64,000 nucleotides of DNA, taken from positions 7,718,001-7,782,000 of the forward strand of contig NZ_CP106793.1 of NCBI RefSeq assembly GCF_025642135.1, read 5' to 3'. Every line of letters starts with the position of its first letter. Position 1 is the first letter of the stretch. The notes under the pieces were generated by a model, which saw only the letters and a list, made by a program, of their open reading frames with translations, did no database searches and was not told where the DNA came from. The DNA comes from Streptomyces cynarae. Lineage in GTDB: Bacteria > Actinomycetota > Actinomycetes > Streptomycetales > Streptomycetaceae. Positions 7,686-16,212 of this stretch are shown here, piece after piece. The position numbers and the translations under genes are program-made.

Positions 7686-9293
7686 TCAGGAACCGGTGGC
7701 GGTGAATCCGTCTCGAGCGTGGTCGAAGACGGGTCGGTAGGCGTCCCACTTCGCGTCCGGAGCCGAGAGGTAGATGTCGTACTCCCGGCCGCCTTCACGG
7801 CCGTAACCCAGATCGACGGCGCGGAAAGCGCGGACGCGGCCCTTGAAGGTGAACTCCCACACGGCCGCAGGTTCCCCGCGGAACGTCGTCTGCTGCATAC
7901 GCAGCCTCCGGTATGTCGGGTAGTTGGCCTTCGTGTTCGTCTCGATGTCCAGGAAGTGCGCTTCGGGGTTGGCCCCCGCGGGGTCCACCGTGCCGATCGT
8001 GATGCCGGCCAGACCCGTCGGGTCGGTGTAGGTGACCTCGTCACCGGTGTGCGGGCCGGCCTTCCAGCCGTCCGGAATGGGGAGAGAGACGCCGAGCCGT
8101 TCGTCCCTGACCTGGTGGTAGCCGGCGGGCACGGGCGACGGGGCATCGTTTGCCGTGGTGGCGCGGCGGGTCTTCCGGGCGTCGGGCGCGTGCGCAGTGT
8201 GCTGCGACTGCTGCGAGGTCGCGTAGAGCGTGGCCGCACCCACCGCCGCGACGGCCACCGCCACGGACGCGAGAACTTTGCCTCTCCGGCCCCCGGACCG
8301 CTCACGGCCCCGGGACCGCTCACGGCTGCCGGCCCGGGTGGACTCCGCCGCCCCGGTGGAGGCCGTCCCCGCCTCCGGCTCCGTGTCGTGCTCGTGGCCG
8401 CCGGTCGAGGCGGCGACGGCAGCCGTGCTCCCCGGGTGCCTCTCCTTCGGCGCCGCCGCAAGTACCTCGGTCGGCGCCCCGGACAAGGCGGTGCGCAGCG
8501 CCCTCTCCGTCTGTTCCGCCGAGGGCCGTTCGCCGGGCTCCTTGTACAGCAGGGACTGGATCAGCGGTTCCAGGGCCCCGGCGTGCTTCATGGGCTCCAA
8601 GGGGTCCACGGCGATGGCGTACGCCGTCTCCACCGCGGTGTCGCGGCGGAACGGCGGCCGTCCCTCCACCGCCTGGTACAGCGTCGCGCCCAGCGACCAC
8701 AGGTCGGACGCCGGGCCGGGCTTCTTCCCGCGGATCCGCTCCGGGGCCATGAAGTCGATGGACCCGACCATCTCGCCGGTCCTCGTCAGCGTCGAGGTGC
8801 CGACCGTCGTCGCGATCCCGAAGTCGGTGAGGACCACCCGACCCTCGGTACCGAGCAGGACATTGCCCGGCTTGACGTCGCGGTGCAGCACACCGGCCGC
8901 GTGCGCGGCCCTCAGGGCGGCGATCATGCCCAGGCCGATGCGGGCGGCCTCCTCGGCCGGGACCGTACGGCCGTCCCCGAGCAGCTCGCCGAGCGTGAGC
9001 GCGGGAACGTACTCCATGACGATGCAGGGCCGGCCGTCGTCCTCCACGACGTCATGGACGACGACCACGTTGGGGTGAACGACCCGGGCCGCGCTGCGGG
9101 CCTCGCGGCGGGTGCGCTCGTACAGGGTCGCGACCTCGTCGGGCGACAGGTGGGGCGGCTCGTGCAGCTGCTTGAGCGCGACCTGGCGGCCCAGGACCTC
9201 GTCCTCGGCGCGCCACACGGTGCCCATGCCGCCACGCCCGATCCGCTCGGTGAGCCGGTACCGGCCGGCGACGAGCCGCCCCTTGTCCGACAC
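7686..9293 (-). CDS. Membrane-anchored serine/threonine protein kinase
   Basis: A 535-residue Hanks-type kinase. Near the N-terminus: glycine loop GRGGMG (residues ~19-24), VALKQL with the ATP lysine, catalytic loop HRDVKPGN, DFG metal site and APE motif. A Ser/Thr/Arg-rich linker follows, then one membrane segment (GKVLASVAVAVAAVGAATLY), then a ~150-residue extracytoplasmic domain (PIPDGWK to the end) of unknown ligand; no PASTA repeats. GTG 9293 is chosen because GGAGGG lies 6 nt upstream; a longer frame starting at GTG 9338 has no good site. The outer domain could sense a cell-wall or small-molecule signal. No dedicated phosphatase or substrate gene adjoins. Confidence 0.93.
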   Translation of the reverse strand: MSDKGRLVAGRYRLTERIGRGGMGTVWRAEDEVLGRQVALKQLHEPPHLSPDEVATLYERTRREARSAARVVHPNVVVVHDVVEDDGRPCIVMEYVPALTLGELLGDGRTVPAEEAARIGLGMIAALRAAHAAGVLHRDVKPGNVLLGTEGRVVLTDFGIATTVGTSTLTRTGEMVGSIDFMAPERIRGKKPGPASDLWSLGATLYQAVEGRPPFRRDTAVETAYAIAVDPLEPMKHAGALEPLIQSLLYKEPGERPSAEQTERALRTALSGAPTEVLAAAPKERHPGSTAAVAASTGGHEHDTEPEAGTASTGAAESTRAGSRERSRGRERSGGRRGKVLASVAVAVAAVGAATLYATSQQSQHTAHAPDARKTRRATTANDAPSPVPAGYHQVRDERLGVSLPIPDGWKAGPHTGDEVTYTDPTGLAGITIGTVDPAGANPEAHFLDIETNTKANYPTYRRLRMQQTTFRGEPAAVWEFTFKGRVRAFRAVDLGYGREGGREYDIYLSAPDAKWDAYRPVFDHARDGFTATGS

Positions 9294-9390
9294 TGTGTGC
9301 CCTCCGCCAGCTCGGTCCACCTTCGATTCGGCCGTCACAATAACCGCCCTTGGTGAAGGTCCCCGGTCAGCCCCCCGTGGGGCCCGTCAG

Positions 9391-9444
9391 CGGACGGCCT
9401 CGCCGTCCGTGCAGCCGGGCCGCTCGGCTCTTCCCGAGCGGCCC
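9391..9444. repeat. Two tandem perfect hairpins in a divergent intergenic region
   Basis: CGGACGGC-CTC-GCCGTCCG (9391-9409, 8-bp stem) is followed by GGGCCGCTCGG-CTCTTC-CCGAGCGGCCC (9417-9444, 11-bp stem). They lie between the leftward kinase start (9293) and the rightward secreted protein start (9568). No gene end is near, so they are not an obvious terminator; they may be leader structures of the kinase mRNA or a relic terminator of a lost gene. Confidence 0.6.
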
Positions 9445-9567
9445 GTGGCCGGGCCGTCCACCTCTTGACGCGTACACGTATGCCTACTGGTGGACGCGTG
9501 TAGCCTCCGCCACACTCCCTTCTGCGCCACCTGCACACCCTCGTCGGCATCAGCAGGAGGAATCCGA

Positions 9568-10113
9568 ATGAGCAGTCCCGCCGCCCAGTTCCGCCTTCGG
9601 CAGCGACCGCGCGCCCGGGTCGTGGCCGGCATCCTGGCCCTCGTCCTGACGGTGCTCTTCGCGCCCGGAGTGGGCCTGGCCTCGTCGGACAACGCGTACG
9701 CCGTCACCAAGCTGACCCAGGCCCAGGCGGAGAGCATGTTCCGCAGCGCCGGCATCACCTGGTCCTCTTCCGGCAACTGCACGAACCGCTACAACTCCAC
9801 CTGCACGTCGTTCGAGCAGCTCAACCTCGCCACCGCTCAGGGCGCCGTCACCCTGAAGAAGGCCAGCGGCTGCGCGCTCAACATCACCGGCGGCACCGAG
9901 ACCGGCCACGCCAGCGGCACGTACTCGCACTGGAACGGCTACAAGCTCGACTACAGCAAGTACACCTGCATCGGCAACTACATCAAGACCTACTTCAGCT
10001 ATTCCGGCCTGCGCGGCGACGGTTACCCGATGTGGACGTCCGGTTCCGGGAACGTCTACACCGACGAGGGCAGCCACTGGGACGTCCTCTACTACAACTG
10101 CGGCGGCTGCTGA
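9568..10113 (+). CDS. Secreted protein with M15-peptidase-like signature
   Basis: A 181-residue exported protein. ATG 9568 follows GGAGGAATCC. A long signal peptide contains RQRPRARVVAG and a hydrophobic core ending near GLASSDNAYA. The mature part (~135 residues) has six Cys, consistent with disulfides outside the cell. Two segments, YSHWNGYKLDY and EGSHWDV, resemble the His-x(6)-Asp and His zinc-ligand pattern of M15/VanY-type D-Ala-D-Ala peptidases, preceded by SGCALNITGGTETGHASG. This is an inference from motif spacing only; the protein could be a peptidoglycan-cleaving enzyme or a non-enzymatic relative. It appears to be monocistronic. Confidence 0.75.
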   Translation: MSSPAAQFRLRQRPRARVVAGILALVLTVLFAPGVGLASSDNAYAVTKLTQAQAESMFRSAGITWSSSGNCTNRYNSTCTSFEQLNLATAQGAVTLKKASGCALNITGGTETGHASGTYSHWNGYKLDYSKYTCIGNYIKTYFSYSGLRGDGYPMWTSGSGNVYTDEGSHWDVLYYNCGGC

Positions 10114-10211
10114 CCGGCGCGTCCGCCCAGGCCCACAGCGGGCGTCTGTGGTTCGGGACTTGGGGCTCCACCCGGCCCGGATGAGACAGGCAGGTCGCCG
10201 CAGCCCGCCGC

Positions 10212-10628
10212 GTGCCCTCCGCATGCGGCGGGCCGGCTCCTGTCTGCCCATTGCGCGACGAGGACGAGCCCGATCCCGCCACCAGGCAGTCCCTGATCGC
10301 CAAGCCGCTTCTCAGCCCTCAGCTCATGCGGATCTTCACCGCCGCCTACGTCCCGAACCCCGCCGACCGTGCCCATCCGCTCGTCTCGCCCGGACTGGCC
10401 GACGACCTCGCCGGACTGCCTCCCGCCCTGGTCATCACCGCGGAGAACGACCGCCTGCGCGACGAGGGTGACGCCTACGCCAAGGCCCTGGAGGCCGCCG
10501 GCGTACCGGTCACCCACCGTGTCTTCGAGGGCGTCGACCACTACTTCACCCACACCGGCCCGGTCGCGGCCGGGAAACAGGCCATCGATCTGATGGCCGG
10601 CACCCTCCGCACCGCACTCAGCGCCTGA
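10212..10628 (+). pseudogene. Alpha/beta hydrolase (HSL-type esterase), C-terminal remnant
   Basis: From about 10260 the frame encodes the last ~120 residues of an alpha/beta-hydrolase: LPPALVITAENDRLRDEGDAY carries the acidic triad residue and FEGVDHYF the catalytic His. The normal ~200 upstream residues, including the oxyanion HGGG and the GDSAGG nucleophile elbow, are missing; what lies upstream in frame is not homologous in appearance. HSL-family esterases are ~310 residues. The fragment has no convincing ribosome site at ATG 10212 and cannot be active. It marks a deletion between the secreted protein and the graveyard downstream. Confidence 0.75.
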
Positions 10629-11440
10629 CGCCGGCCGACCGCGCGGCCAAGTCCGGCTGGCGCGGAGGGTCCAGGGGGTCAGCGGCACCCATGTGCCATG
10701 GGGCGCGACCCGTAGCAGGGAGGACAGGCCGGCCTCGAGGAAGGCCGGTTCGATCTCCGGCAGTCCTTCGGAGAAGTGGGCCAGATCCGGGACTGCTCCG
10801 GGAACCAGGACCAGCAGATCGCGGCGACCGACGCGGGCGAACTCCGCGTCCTCGGCAATTGCCTCGCCGCGGCCGGTGACGGCACCGCCCCGGGAACCCA
10901 GCTCATCCTGTGGCCCTGCAACGGCAAGTCCAGCCAGAAGGTGGAGTCGAGGATAGGCCCGCCAGGCCTTGCAGTGCGCCGACGTATGGGGGAGCGGATC
11001 GTCCGGCGGATCGGTGGCGTCTGAAGCCCCGCGTTGAGGCGTCCTGAAGTCAAGACGGCGGACGCTGTGCCAGAGTGTTGACACACGGACCGTCCGACGG
11101 CCGTTTGCCGCGACCGCAGTGCTGGGCAGGTGGGCAGGCAGCGACTGATTCCGGGCGCGGCATCGCGGTAGCGGCGGGTGACATGGCGCCAACGGCGCCG
11201 ACGTGAGGGGGAGGTGTGTCGCATCTGCCGGATGGTCTGCGACGGTGTGCGGGGTTTGCCCCGTCTCGGTCATGAGCGGGGTGTTCGGCTCGACCGCCGC
11301 CACGTAGGGGGTCGCGGCGCGCACCACCAGGTGGGCGGCCGGTTGGCCGTCGGCGCGAGGAAGGTCACCGAAAGCGGGCCGGGCAGTCTTCAAGAGGGCC
11401 CGGAGCAAAGCACCGAAGGTCGACCGGACGAGGTGGGCGC
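10629..11440. other. Gene graveyard / non-coding stretch
   Basis: Apart from the lectin fragment, no intact gene is visible. On the minus strand 10830-10660 a short stretch (EGLPEIEPAFLEAGLSSLL, RVAPHGTW) looks protein-like and may be another gene remnant. GTTGACAC near 11076 could be a -35 element for the PAP2 gene. No inverted-repeat ends or transposase were found. Confidence 0.5.
10776..10950 (+). pseudogene. Ricin B-type lectin domain fragment
   Basis: About 55 residues read GQIRDCSGNQDQQ then GNCLAAAGDGTAPGTQLIL and WPCNGKSSQKV, a recognisable beta-trefoil repeat in which W-x-C-N-G and Q-K replace the usual QxW ending. Such domains are attached to secreted glycoside hydrolases in Streptomyces. 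No signal peptide or catalytic domain is joined to it. Downstream the frame runs on briefly into unrelated sequence and stops at about 11024. It is a broken end of a lost secreted enzyme. Confidence 0.65.
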
Positions 11441-12125
11441 GTGACCGGCCGGTCGGCGCCGGCGGTGCTGCCCAGGTCGCTGCGCGCGTGGCTCGGGCCG
11501 GTCGCGGTCCTCGCCGCGCTGGTGGTCGCCGCGCTCGGGGTCCTGTACGCCGGTCACAGCGAGCCCGGCAGGGAGGACCGGTGGATCATCCAGCCGACCG
11601 CGGACAGTGTGCGGCCGCCGTGGCGGTATGCGGCTCTGACCCTGGACTTCTTGGGGGAGCCCGCCGGATCGACGATGGTGATCGTGGCCGCTGTGGCGGG
11701 GTGCCTGCTGCTTCGGCGTCCTCGTGCCGCGGTTCTCGTCGTTGTCGGCGTCGGCATGACCGTGGGGACGGCGACGCTGCTCAAGCACGTGGTGGGACGG
11801 ACCATCCACGGCGCCGACAATCTGTCCTACCCGAGCGGGCACACCGCCTTCTTCACCGCGCTCGCCCTCACGGCGGCGCTGCCCGCGACCGGCCGGCTCG
11901 GCCTCGGCAAGGCGGCGGCACGTCACTCGTGCTCGCTGCGGCGCTGGTGGCGGCGCCGCGATGGGGTGGGCGCAGGTCGCCCTGGGCGCGCACTACCCGA
12001 CCGACGTCCTCGGCGGCTGGTGCACCGCGCTGGTCGTGGTGCCGGCGACCGCATGGCTGGTCGACCGTACGGCCGACCGGCGGGCCGGTCGCACGGCCGA
12101 CGCCGGTCGGCTGGAGCGTCGCTGA
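11441..12125 (+). pseudogene. PAP2-family phosphatase, double frameshift
   Basis: Frame 1 from GTG 11441 encodes a membrane PAP2 phosphatase: several hydrophobic segments, KHVVGRTIHG (motif 1 like) and YPSGHTAFF (motif 2, His). Near 11917 the homologous reading moves to another frame (GTSLVLAAALVAA), and near 11955 to the third frame, which carries ALGAHYPTDVLGGW (motif 3 with catalytic His and Asp) and the true stop at 12125. Two indels within ~40 nt in GC-rich sequence destroy the gene as written. Either it is a recent pseudogene or both are sequence errors. PAP2 enzymes hydrolyse lipid phosphates such as undecaprenyl diphosphate, a suggestive neighbour for the adjoining polysaccharide operon, which converges on it with only 2 nt between. 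Confidence 0.8.
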
Positions 12126-12127
12126 CG

Positions 12128-13492
12128 TCACGCCAGGCGGCGGAACACCGGTTTCACCGGTCGTCCGGCCAGCCAGGGGGTGGGGTCACCGGCGTCCAGG
12201 GCCTTCCGGTACACCGCACATGCCTGTGCCACCACGTCGACGGTGTGATCGATGTCGGCCTCGCTGAGCGCGCTGCTCACCACGAACGACGGGGCCAGCA
12301 CCCCGCCCGCGAGGAGTCGGCGCAGGAACAGGGTGCGGTACGGCTGCGACGGCTGCCCCTTCTCGTCGAGGGTGGCGAAGACCAGGTTGCTGGCCCGGCC
12401 CCGGACGACGATGTGGTCGTCGACGCCCATGCCGGCCGCGGCGTCGCGGACACCGGCGGCCAACCGCTCGCCCAGGGCGTGCAGCCGCGCCGTGATGCCC
12501 TCCTCGACGTAGGTGGCCTGCACCGCCATCGCGGCTGCCAGGGAGTGCGTTTCCGCACCGTGCGTGGTGGACAGCAGGAACACCCGGTCGCCCGAGTGAC
12601 GCAGCCCGCCCCGCTCCATCAGATCGCGGCGCCCGGCCAGCGCGGAGACGGCGAACCCGTTGCCCAGCGCCTTGCCGAACGTGGACAGGTCGGGGACGAC
12701 GCCGTACAGACCCTGAGCGCCCGCCTCGGACCAGCGGAAGCCGGTGATCATCTCGTCGAAGATCAGGACGCAGCCGTGCCGGTCGGCCAGCTCGCGCAGT
12801 CCGGCGAGGTACCCGGGAGTGGGGCCTCCCCTGATCGAACGAAGTTGAGAGCTCGGGGAAGGCTCGGTGTGGGAGGCGGGTTCGAGGATCAGGCAGGCGA
12901 CCTCGCCCTCGTAGCGGGTGAGCAACTCCTCCGTGGCGGCCAGGTCCCCGTACGGGAACGCCACGGTCAGCTCGGTGGTCGCCGCCGGAATGCCGGCGGA
13001 CATCGGCGTGGTGCCGATGAACCAGTCGTCGACGGAGAAGAACGGTTGGTCGGCGCAGATGGCCACCCGCGGACGCCCGGTGACGGCGCGGGCGAGACGC
13101 ACCGCGGCGGTGGTGACGTCGGAGCCGTTCTTCGCGAACTTCACCATCTCGGCGGTCGGCACCGTGGCCAGGAAGCGTTCCGCGGCCTCGACCTCCACGA
13201 TGGACGGCCGGACGAAGTTGCTGCCACGGTCGAGTTCCCGCCGCACCGCCTCGAGCACGCGCGGGTGGGCGTGGCCGAGGCTGACCGACCGCAGGCCGGA
13301 GCCGTACTCGATGTAGCGGTTGCCGTCGATGTCCCACACGTGGGCACCGTGCCCGTGGCTGATGACCGGGGCCAGGTTCTCGGGGTACTGGTCGTCGCCC
13401 TTGGCGTAGGTGTGCGCGCCCCCGGGGATGAGGGTGTGCAGCCGCTCGTTCGCCGCCCGCGACCGGGGCAGTTCGAACTCTTCGGTTTCCAA
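12128..13492 (-). CDS. Glutamate-1-semialdehyde aminomutase-like aminotransferase (class III)
   Basis: A 454-residue PLP enzyme. Visible features: GNRYIEYGSGLRSVSLGH near the N-terminus, FAKNGSDVTTAAVRLAR, the Asp-containing LIFDEMITGFR, and the PLP lysine in STFGKALGNGF. Overall it resembles glutamate-1-semialdehyde aminomutase, but in polysaccharide clusters this branch probably moves an amino group on a sugar or acyl precursor rather than making haem. Start is TTG 13492 with GGAAGGG upstream, 7 nt after the 3,5-epimerase stop. Residues around SPSSQLRSIRGGPTP (12815-12865) are an in-frame insertion of a dispersed repeat, placed between the EPASH and YLAGLRELADR segments. Last gene of the operon. 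Confidence 0.85.
   Translation of the reverse strand: METEEFELPRSRAANERLHTLIPGGAHTYAKGDDQYPENLAPVISHGHGAHVWDIDGNRYIEYGSGLRSVSLGHAHPRVLEAVRRELDRGSNFVRPSIVEVEAAERFLATVPTAEMVKFAKNGSDVTTAAVRLARAVTGRPRVAICADQPFFSVDDWFIGTTPMSAGIPAATTELTVAFPYGDLAATEELLTRYEGEVACLILEPASHTEPSPSSQLRSIRGGPTPGYLAGLRELADRHGCVLIFDEMITGFRWSEAGAQGLYGVVPDLSTFGKALGNGFAVSALAGRRDLMERGGLRHSGDRVFLLSTTHGAETHSLAAAMAVQATYVEEGITARLHALGERLAAGVRDAAAGMGVDDHIVVRGRASNLVFATLDEKGQPSQPYRTLFLRRLLAGGVLAPSFVVSSALSEADIDHTVDVVAQACAVYRKALDAGDPTPWLAGRPVKPVFRRLA
12815..12865 (-). repeat. Dispersed palindromic repeat inserted in the aminotransferase gene (element A)
   Basis: On the minus strand the element contains CCCCGAGCTCTC, TTCGATCAGGGGAGGCCCC and ends near ACTCCC. 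Its outer parts can pair (GCCTTCCCC with GGGGAGGC). The same consensus appears at 18077-18150. It adds ~17 codons without breaking the frame. Confidence 0.6.
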
Positions 13493-13499
13493 GCCGACT

Positions 13500-14051
13500 T
13501 CACCCTTCCTTGTGCTTCAGGACCTCGGCGAGGCTCGGCGCCTCACGGTCCCGCTGGGACATCGATGTGACCGGAAGCGGCCAGGGGATGGCGAGCTCCG
13601 GGTCGTCGAAGGCGATCGTCACGTCCTCGGCCGGATCGTGCGGGCGGTCGATACGGTACGAGGTGTCGGCGGTTTCGGTCAGCGCCTGGAAGCCGTGCGC
13701 GCACCCCGCCGGGATGTACACGGTCGTCTGCGTCTCGCCGGACAGCTCGAAGAAGGCCCGGCCCAGGTACGTCGCCGACTCCGGGCGCAGGTCCACGACG
13801 ACGTCGAAGACCTTCCCGTACGAGCACCGCACCAGCTTGGCCTCGCCGGCGCCGGAGCGCAGGTGCAGGCCGCGCAGCACGCCCCGGACCGAGCGGGAGA
13901 CGCTGTCCTGGACGAAGGCGTGCGGGTCGAGACCCACCGAGCGGATCACGTCGGCGTCGAAGGTGCGGCAGAAGAAGCCGCGCTCGTCGGCGTACGGCGT
14001 GGGCTCGAACAGGTACGCGCCGGCGATCTCCGGGACTTCGGTCGCTTTCAT
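13500..14051 (-). CDS. rfbC: dTDP-4-dehydrorhamnose 3,5-epimerase-family protein
   Basis: A 183-residue cupin of the RmlC family. Diagnostic stretches: DERGFFCRTFD, QDSVSRSVRGVLRGLH (substrate and catalytic His), YGKVFDVVVDLRPESATY, and IPAGCAHGFQAL with the second conserved His. RmlC-type enzymes epimerise C3/C5 of 4-keto nucleotide sugars in the cytoplasm. No other rml genes (A, B, D) are in the window, and the operon instead carries a cytidylyltransferase, so the true substrate is probably a CDP-linked 4-keto sugar rather than dTDP. ATG 14051 shares one base with the stop of the pyruvyltransferase gene (TGATG), a coupling junction. Confidence 0.88.
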   Translation of the reverse strand: MKATEVPEIAGAYLFEPTPYADERGFFCRTFDADVIRSVGLDPHAFVQDSVSRSVRGVLRGLHLRSGAGEAKLVRCSYGKVFDVVVDLRPESATYLGRAFFELSGETQTTVYIPAGCAHGFQALTETADTSYRIDRPHDPAEDVTIAFDDPELAIPWPLPVTSMSQRDREAPSLAEVLKHKEG

Positions 14052-15268
14052 CAAGCCTTCCGGGGGGTGTGAGTGTGGTCGGTCGTCGGGAACATGGCCG
14101 CGGTCAACGCTGCGAACTGGTCGGCGAGTTGCTGCGCGGCGGCCTGGTTCCGCTCGGTCAGGGTCTGCCGCAGCTCGGCCGATCGCTTCTCCAACGCCCG
14201 GAACTGCTCGAGCAGCCGGTCGGCGTCGACCTCGCGCGCCGGGTGGCAGTACGCGCCAAGGCCCATCCGGTCCATGAGCGCGTCGCTCTTCGCCGCATAG
14301 CTGAGTGCGAGCACCGGCGTGCCGGTCTTCAGCGCGCAGATCAGGTTGTGGTAGCGGACCGCCACCACGGTGTCGGCGGCCGCCATCTCCTTCATCAGGT
14401 CGGCCAGTGAGGACGGCTCGGCGGCGGTGATCAGCGGTGAGTCCACCGCGTCGAGGATCGCGTCGACCACCGCCACATCGCACTGGTCGCCGGTGAGCAG
14501 CCGGATGGGCCTGCCGTCCTCGACCAGCGCGCGGACGAAACGGATCGTCCCGTCGAGGTAGCGCCGGTGTATCTCGTCGGCCCGGGCGCGGTCGTCGTTG
14601 CCGCCGTGGAAGTCCATGACGCCGACGCAGACCGTGCCCGGCGAGTCCGAGGGTGCGCTCGCCTGCGGCGTCGGCAGGGAGAACGCGAGGTCGGGGTAGA
14701 CCTCGTCGCGCGCGGTGTCCACGCCCATCGCCCGCATCGCGTCACGGGACTGGGCGTCCCGGTACGACCGGTACGCGGCCAGCCGCGCCGACCAGCGCAC
14801 CAGGGCCCGGGTGGGCCGGTTGCCGATCTCGGCGGCGCCGACGCTGACCAGCGCGACCCGGGTGCCGAGCAGCCGGCCGCTCGCGCAGAGCAGGAACAGC
14901 GAGTACGGGAAGCCCCACGGCCGCAGCGGGAGCGTGGCCTCCAGGACGCCCATGCCGGGCACGATCACCACGTCGTGGCGGCGCACCCAGGCGGCGGTGC
15001 GGAAGACGTCGACGAGTTTGCCCAGGCCCTTCGACGCGATCGCGCCCGCGCGTGACGCGGTCCGGTACTCCGCGCGGTTCCAGTGCAGCCGCGTGGCGGG
15101 GATCCCGAACCGGGCCGTGACGGCCTCGGGTCCGCCGCACAGGACGTCCACGACCGCCTCCGGGTGCTCGGCGCGCAGGTACCCGAGCACGGCCTCGAGC
15201 GACCCGTCGTTGCCGAGGTTGCCGGAGCCGAGGAGGCCGAACACCCCCACACGTGTTGCCGTCTTCAT
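14051..15268 (-). CDS. Polysaccharide pyruvyl transferase family protein
   Basis: A 405-residue protein with GVFGLLGSGNLGNDGSLEA at the N-terminus and VVAVRYHNLICALKTGTPVL in the C-terminal half, both signatures of the CsaB/WcaK-like family (GT-B-like fold). Such enzymes transfer pyruvate ketals from phosphoenolpyruvate to sugars of polysaccharides, adding negative charge; some members in aminosugar clusters act differently. The final ~60 residues (FRALEKRSAELRQTLTERN) look like a short coiled coil. Start ATG 15268 overlaps the preceding stop by 4 nt (ATGA). Confidence 0.82.
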   Translation of the reverse strand: MKTATRVGVFGLLGSGNLGNDGSLEAVLGYLRAEHPEAVVDVLCGGPEAVTARFGIPATRLHWNRAEYRTASRAGAIASKGLGKLVDVFRTAAWVRRHDVVIVPGMGVLEATLPLRPWGFPYSLFLLCASGRLLGTRVALVSVGAAEIGNRPTRALVRWSARLAAYRSYRDAQSRDAMRAMGVDTARDEVYPDLAFSLPTPQASAPSDSPGTVCVGVMDFHGGNDDRARADEIHRRYLDGTIRFVRALVEDGRPIRLLTGDQCDVAVVDAILDAVDSPLITAAEPSSLADLMKEMAAADTVVAVRYHNLICALKTGTPVLALSYAAKSDALMDRMGLGAYCHPAREVDADRLLEQFRALEKRSAELRQTLTERNQAAAQQLADQFAALTAAMFPTTDHTHTPRKA

Positions 15269-16212
15269 GCCCGCCGCCCTTCGCGGCCCGCGACGAGGGC
15301 GTCGACGGAGACGGTGAGCGCGGCAGGGTCGACCGGGGCGCGGTCCTCGACCCGCTCACCGGCGCCGGGCCGGACCCGGCTGGTCATCCACGCGGCAAGG
15401 TGGCGGTAGCACGCGCGCCGGTCGGCCGCGGACAACGGGGCCCGCCGGATCGCCGAGGCGAAGCCCCAGACGTACTCCGCGAGCAGCCGGGGCGTCGGAT
15501 GCAGCAGGCCCGCCCGGCGCGGGTCCAGGTTGACGCACCGGGCGCGCTTGGAAGGGTTCGCCCGCTCGGCGCGAGTGGGGTGGTCGCGGCGGAAGTACAG
15601 GAGTTCCGGCACCTGGTGGAAGCGCCCGTGCAGGGCGATCTCGGCGACGAACGTGCGGTCCGCGTGGTGGTAGCTGTCCATCGGCTTCACCCGGCGCAGC
15701 GCGTCGGCCCGGATCACTCCGTAGAAGTCGTCACCGCCGGGCTCGAACAGCATGCTGCGGAACCGCTCCGGGGCGTGCGGTGAGTCGGTGGCGAGCGTGT
15801 ACTCGTACGGCACCTTCACCCGGCCGTCGCCGTCGATGACCGCCTGGTCGGCGTGCGCGAGGATCACGTCCGGCCGCTCGTCCAGCGCCTCGACGCAGCG
15901 CCGCAGCAGGTCGCGGGCGTACAGGTCGTCGTGCGAGGCCCACTTGAACAGTTCGCCGCGGCACTGGGTGAACACGTAGTTGTGGTTCGGCGTGGCGCCG
16001 ACGTTCCGGGGCAGCCGGAGGTACCGGATGCGGGAGTCCTGTGCGGCGTACTTGCGGCAGATGCTCTCGGTCCCGTCGGTAGAGGCGTTGTCGGAGATGA
16101 CCAGCTCGAAGTCCTCGTAGGTCTGACCGAGCAGGGCGTCGAGCGACTCGGCCAGGTACTCCTCGCCGTTGTAGACGGGCAGGCCGATGCTCAGCCTGGG
16201 TCGGTCGGTCAT
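15265..16212 (-). CDS. Glycosyltransferase family 2
   Basis: A 315-residue GT-A enzyme. RLSIGLPVYNGEEYLAESL starts the nucleotide-sugar fold, followed by ISDNASTDGT, and the acidic metal site is the WASHDDLY region. No membrane segment is seen, so it works at the inner face of the membrane on the lipid-linked repeat unit. Family 2 covers many donors; the transferred sugar cannot be read from sequence. ATG 16212 overlaps the flippase stop (ATGA). Immediately downstream the pyruvyltransferase begins, also by ATGA overlap. Confidence 0.9.
   Translation of the reverse strand: MTDRPRLSIGLPVYNGEEYLAESLDALLGQTYEDFELVISDNASTDGTESICRKYAAQDSRIRYLRLPRNVGATPNHNYVFTQCRGELFKWASHDDLYARDLLRRCVEALDERPDVILAHADQAVIDGDGRVKVPYEYTLATDSPHAPERFRSMLFEPGGDDFYGVIRADALRRVKPMDSYHHADRTFVAEIALHGRFHQVPELLYFRRDHPTRAERANPSKRARCVNLDPRRAGLLHPTPRLLAEYVWGFASAIRRAPLSAADRRACYRHLAAWMTSRVRPGAGERVEDRAPVDPAALTVSVDALVAGREGRRA

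Noticed and set aside
10092..11408. 438-codon minus-strand frame in the graveyard
   Set aside because: Mosaic of shadow sequence; only a short stretch (about 10660-10830) looks protein-like and no ribosome site or domain supports a gene.
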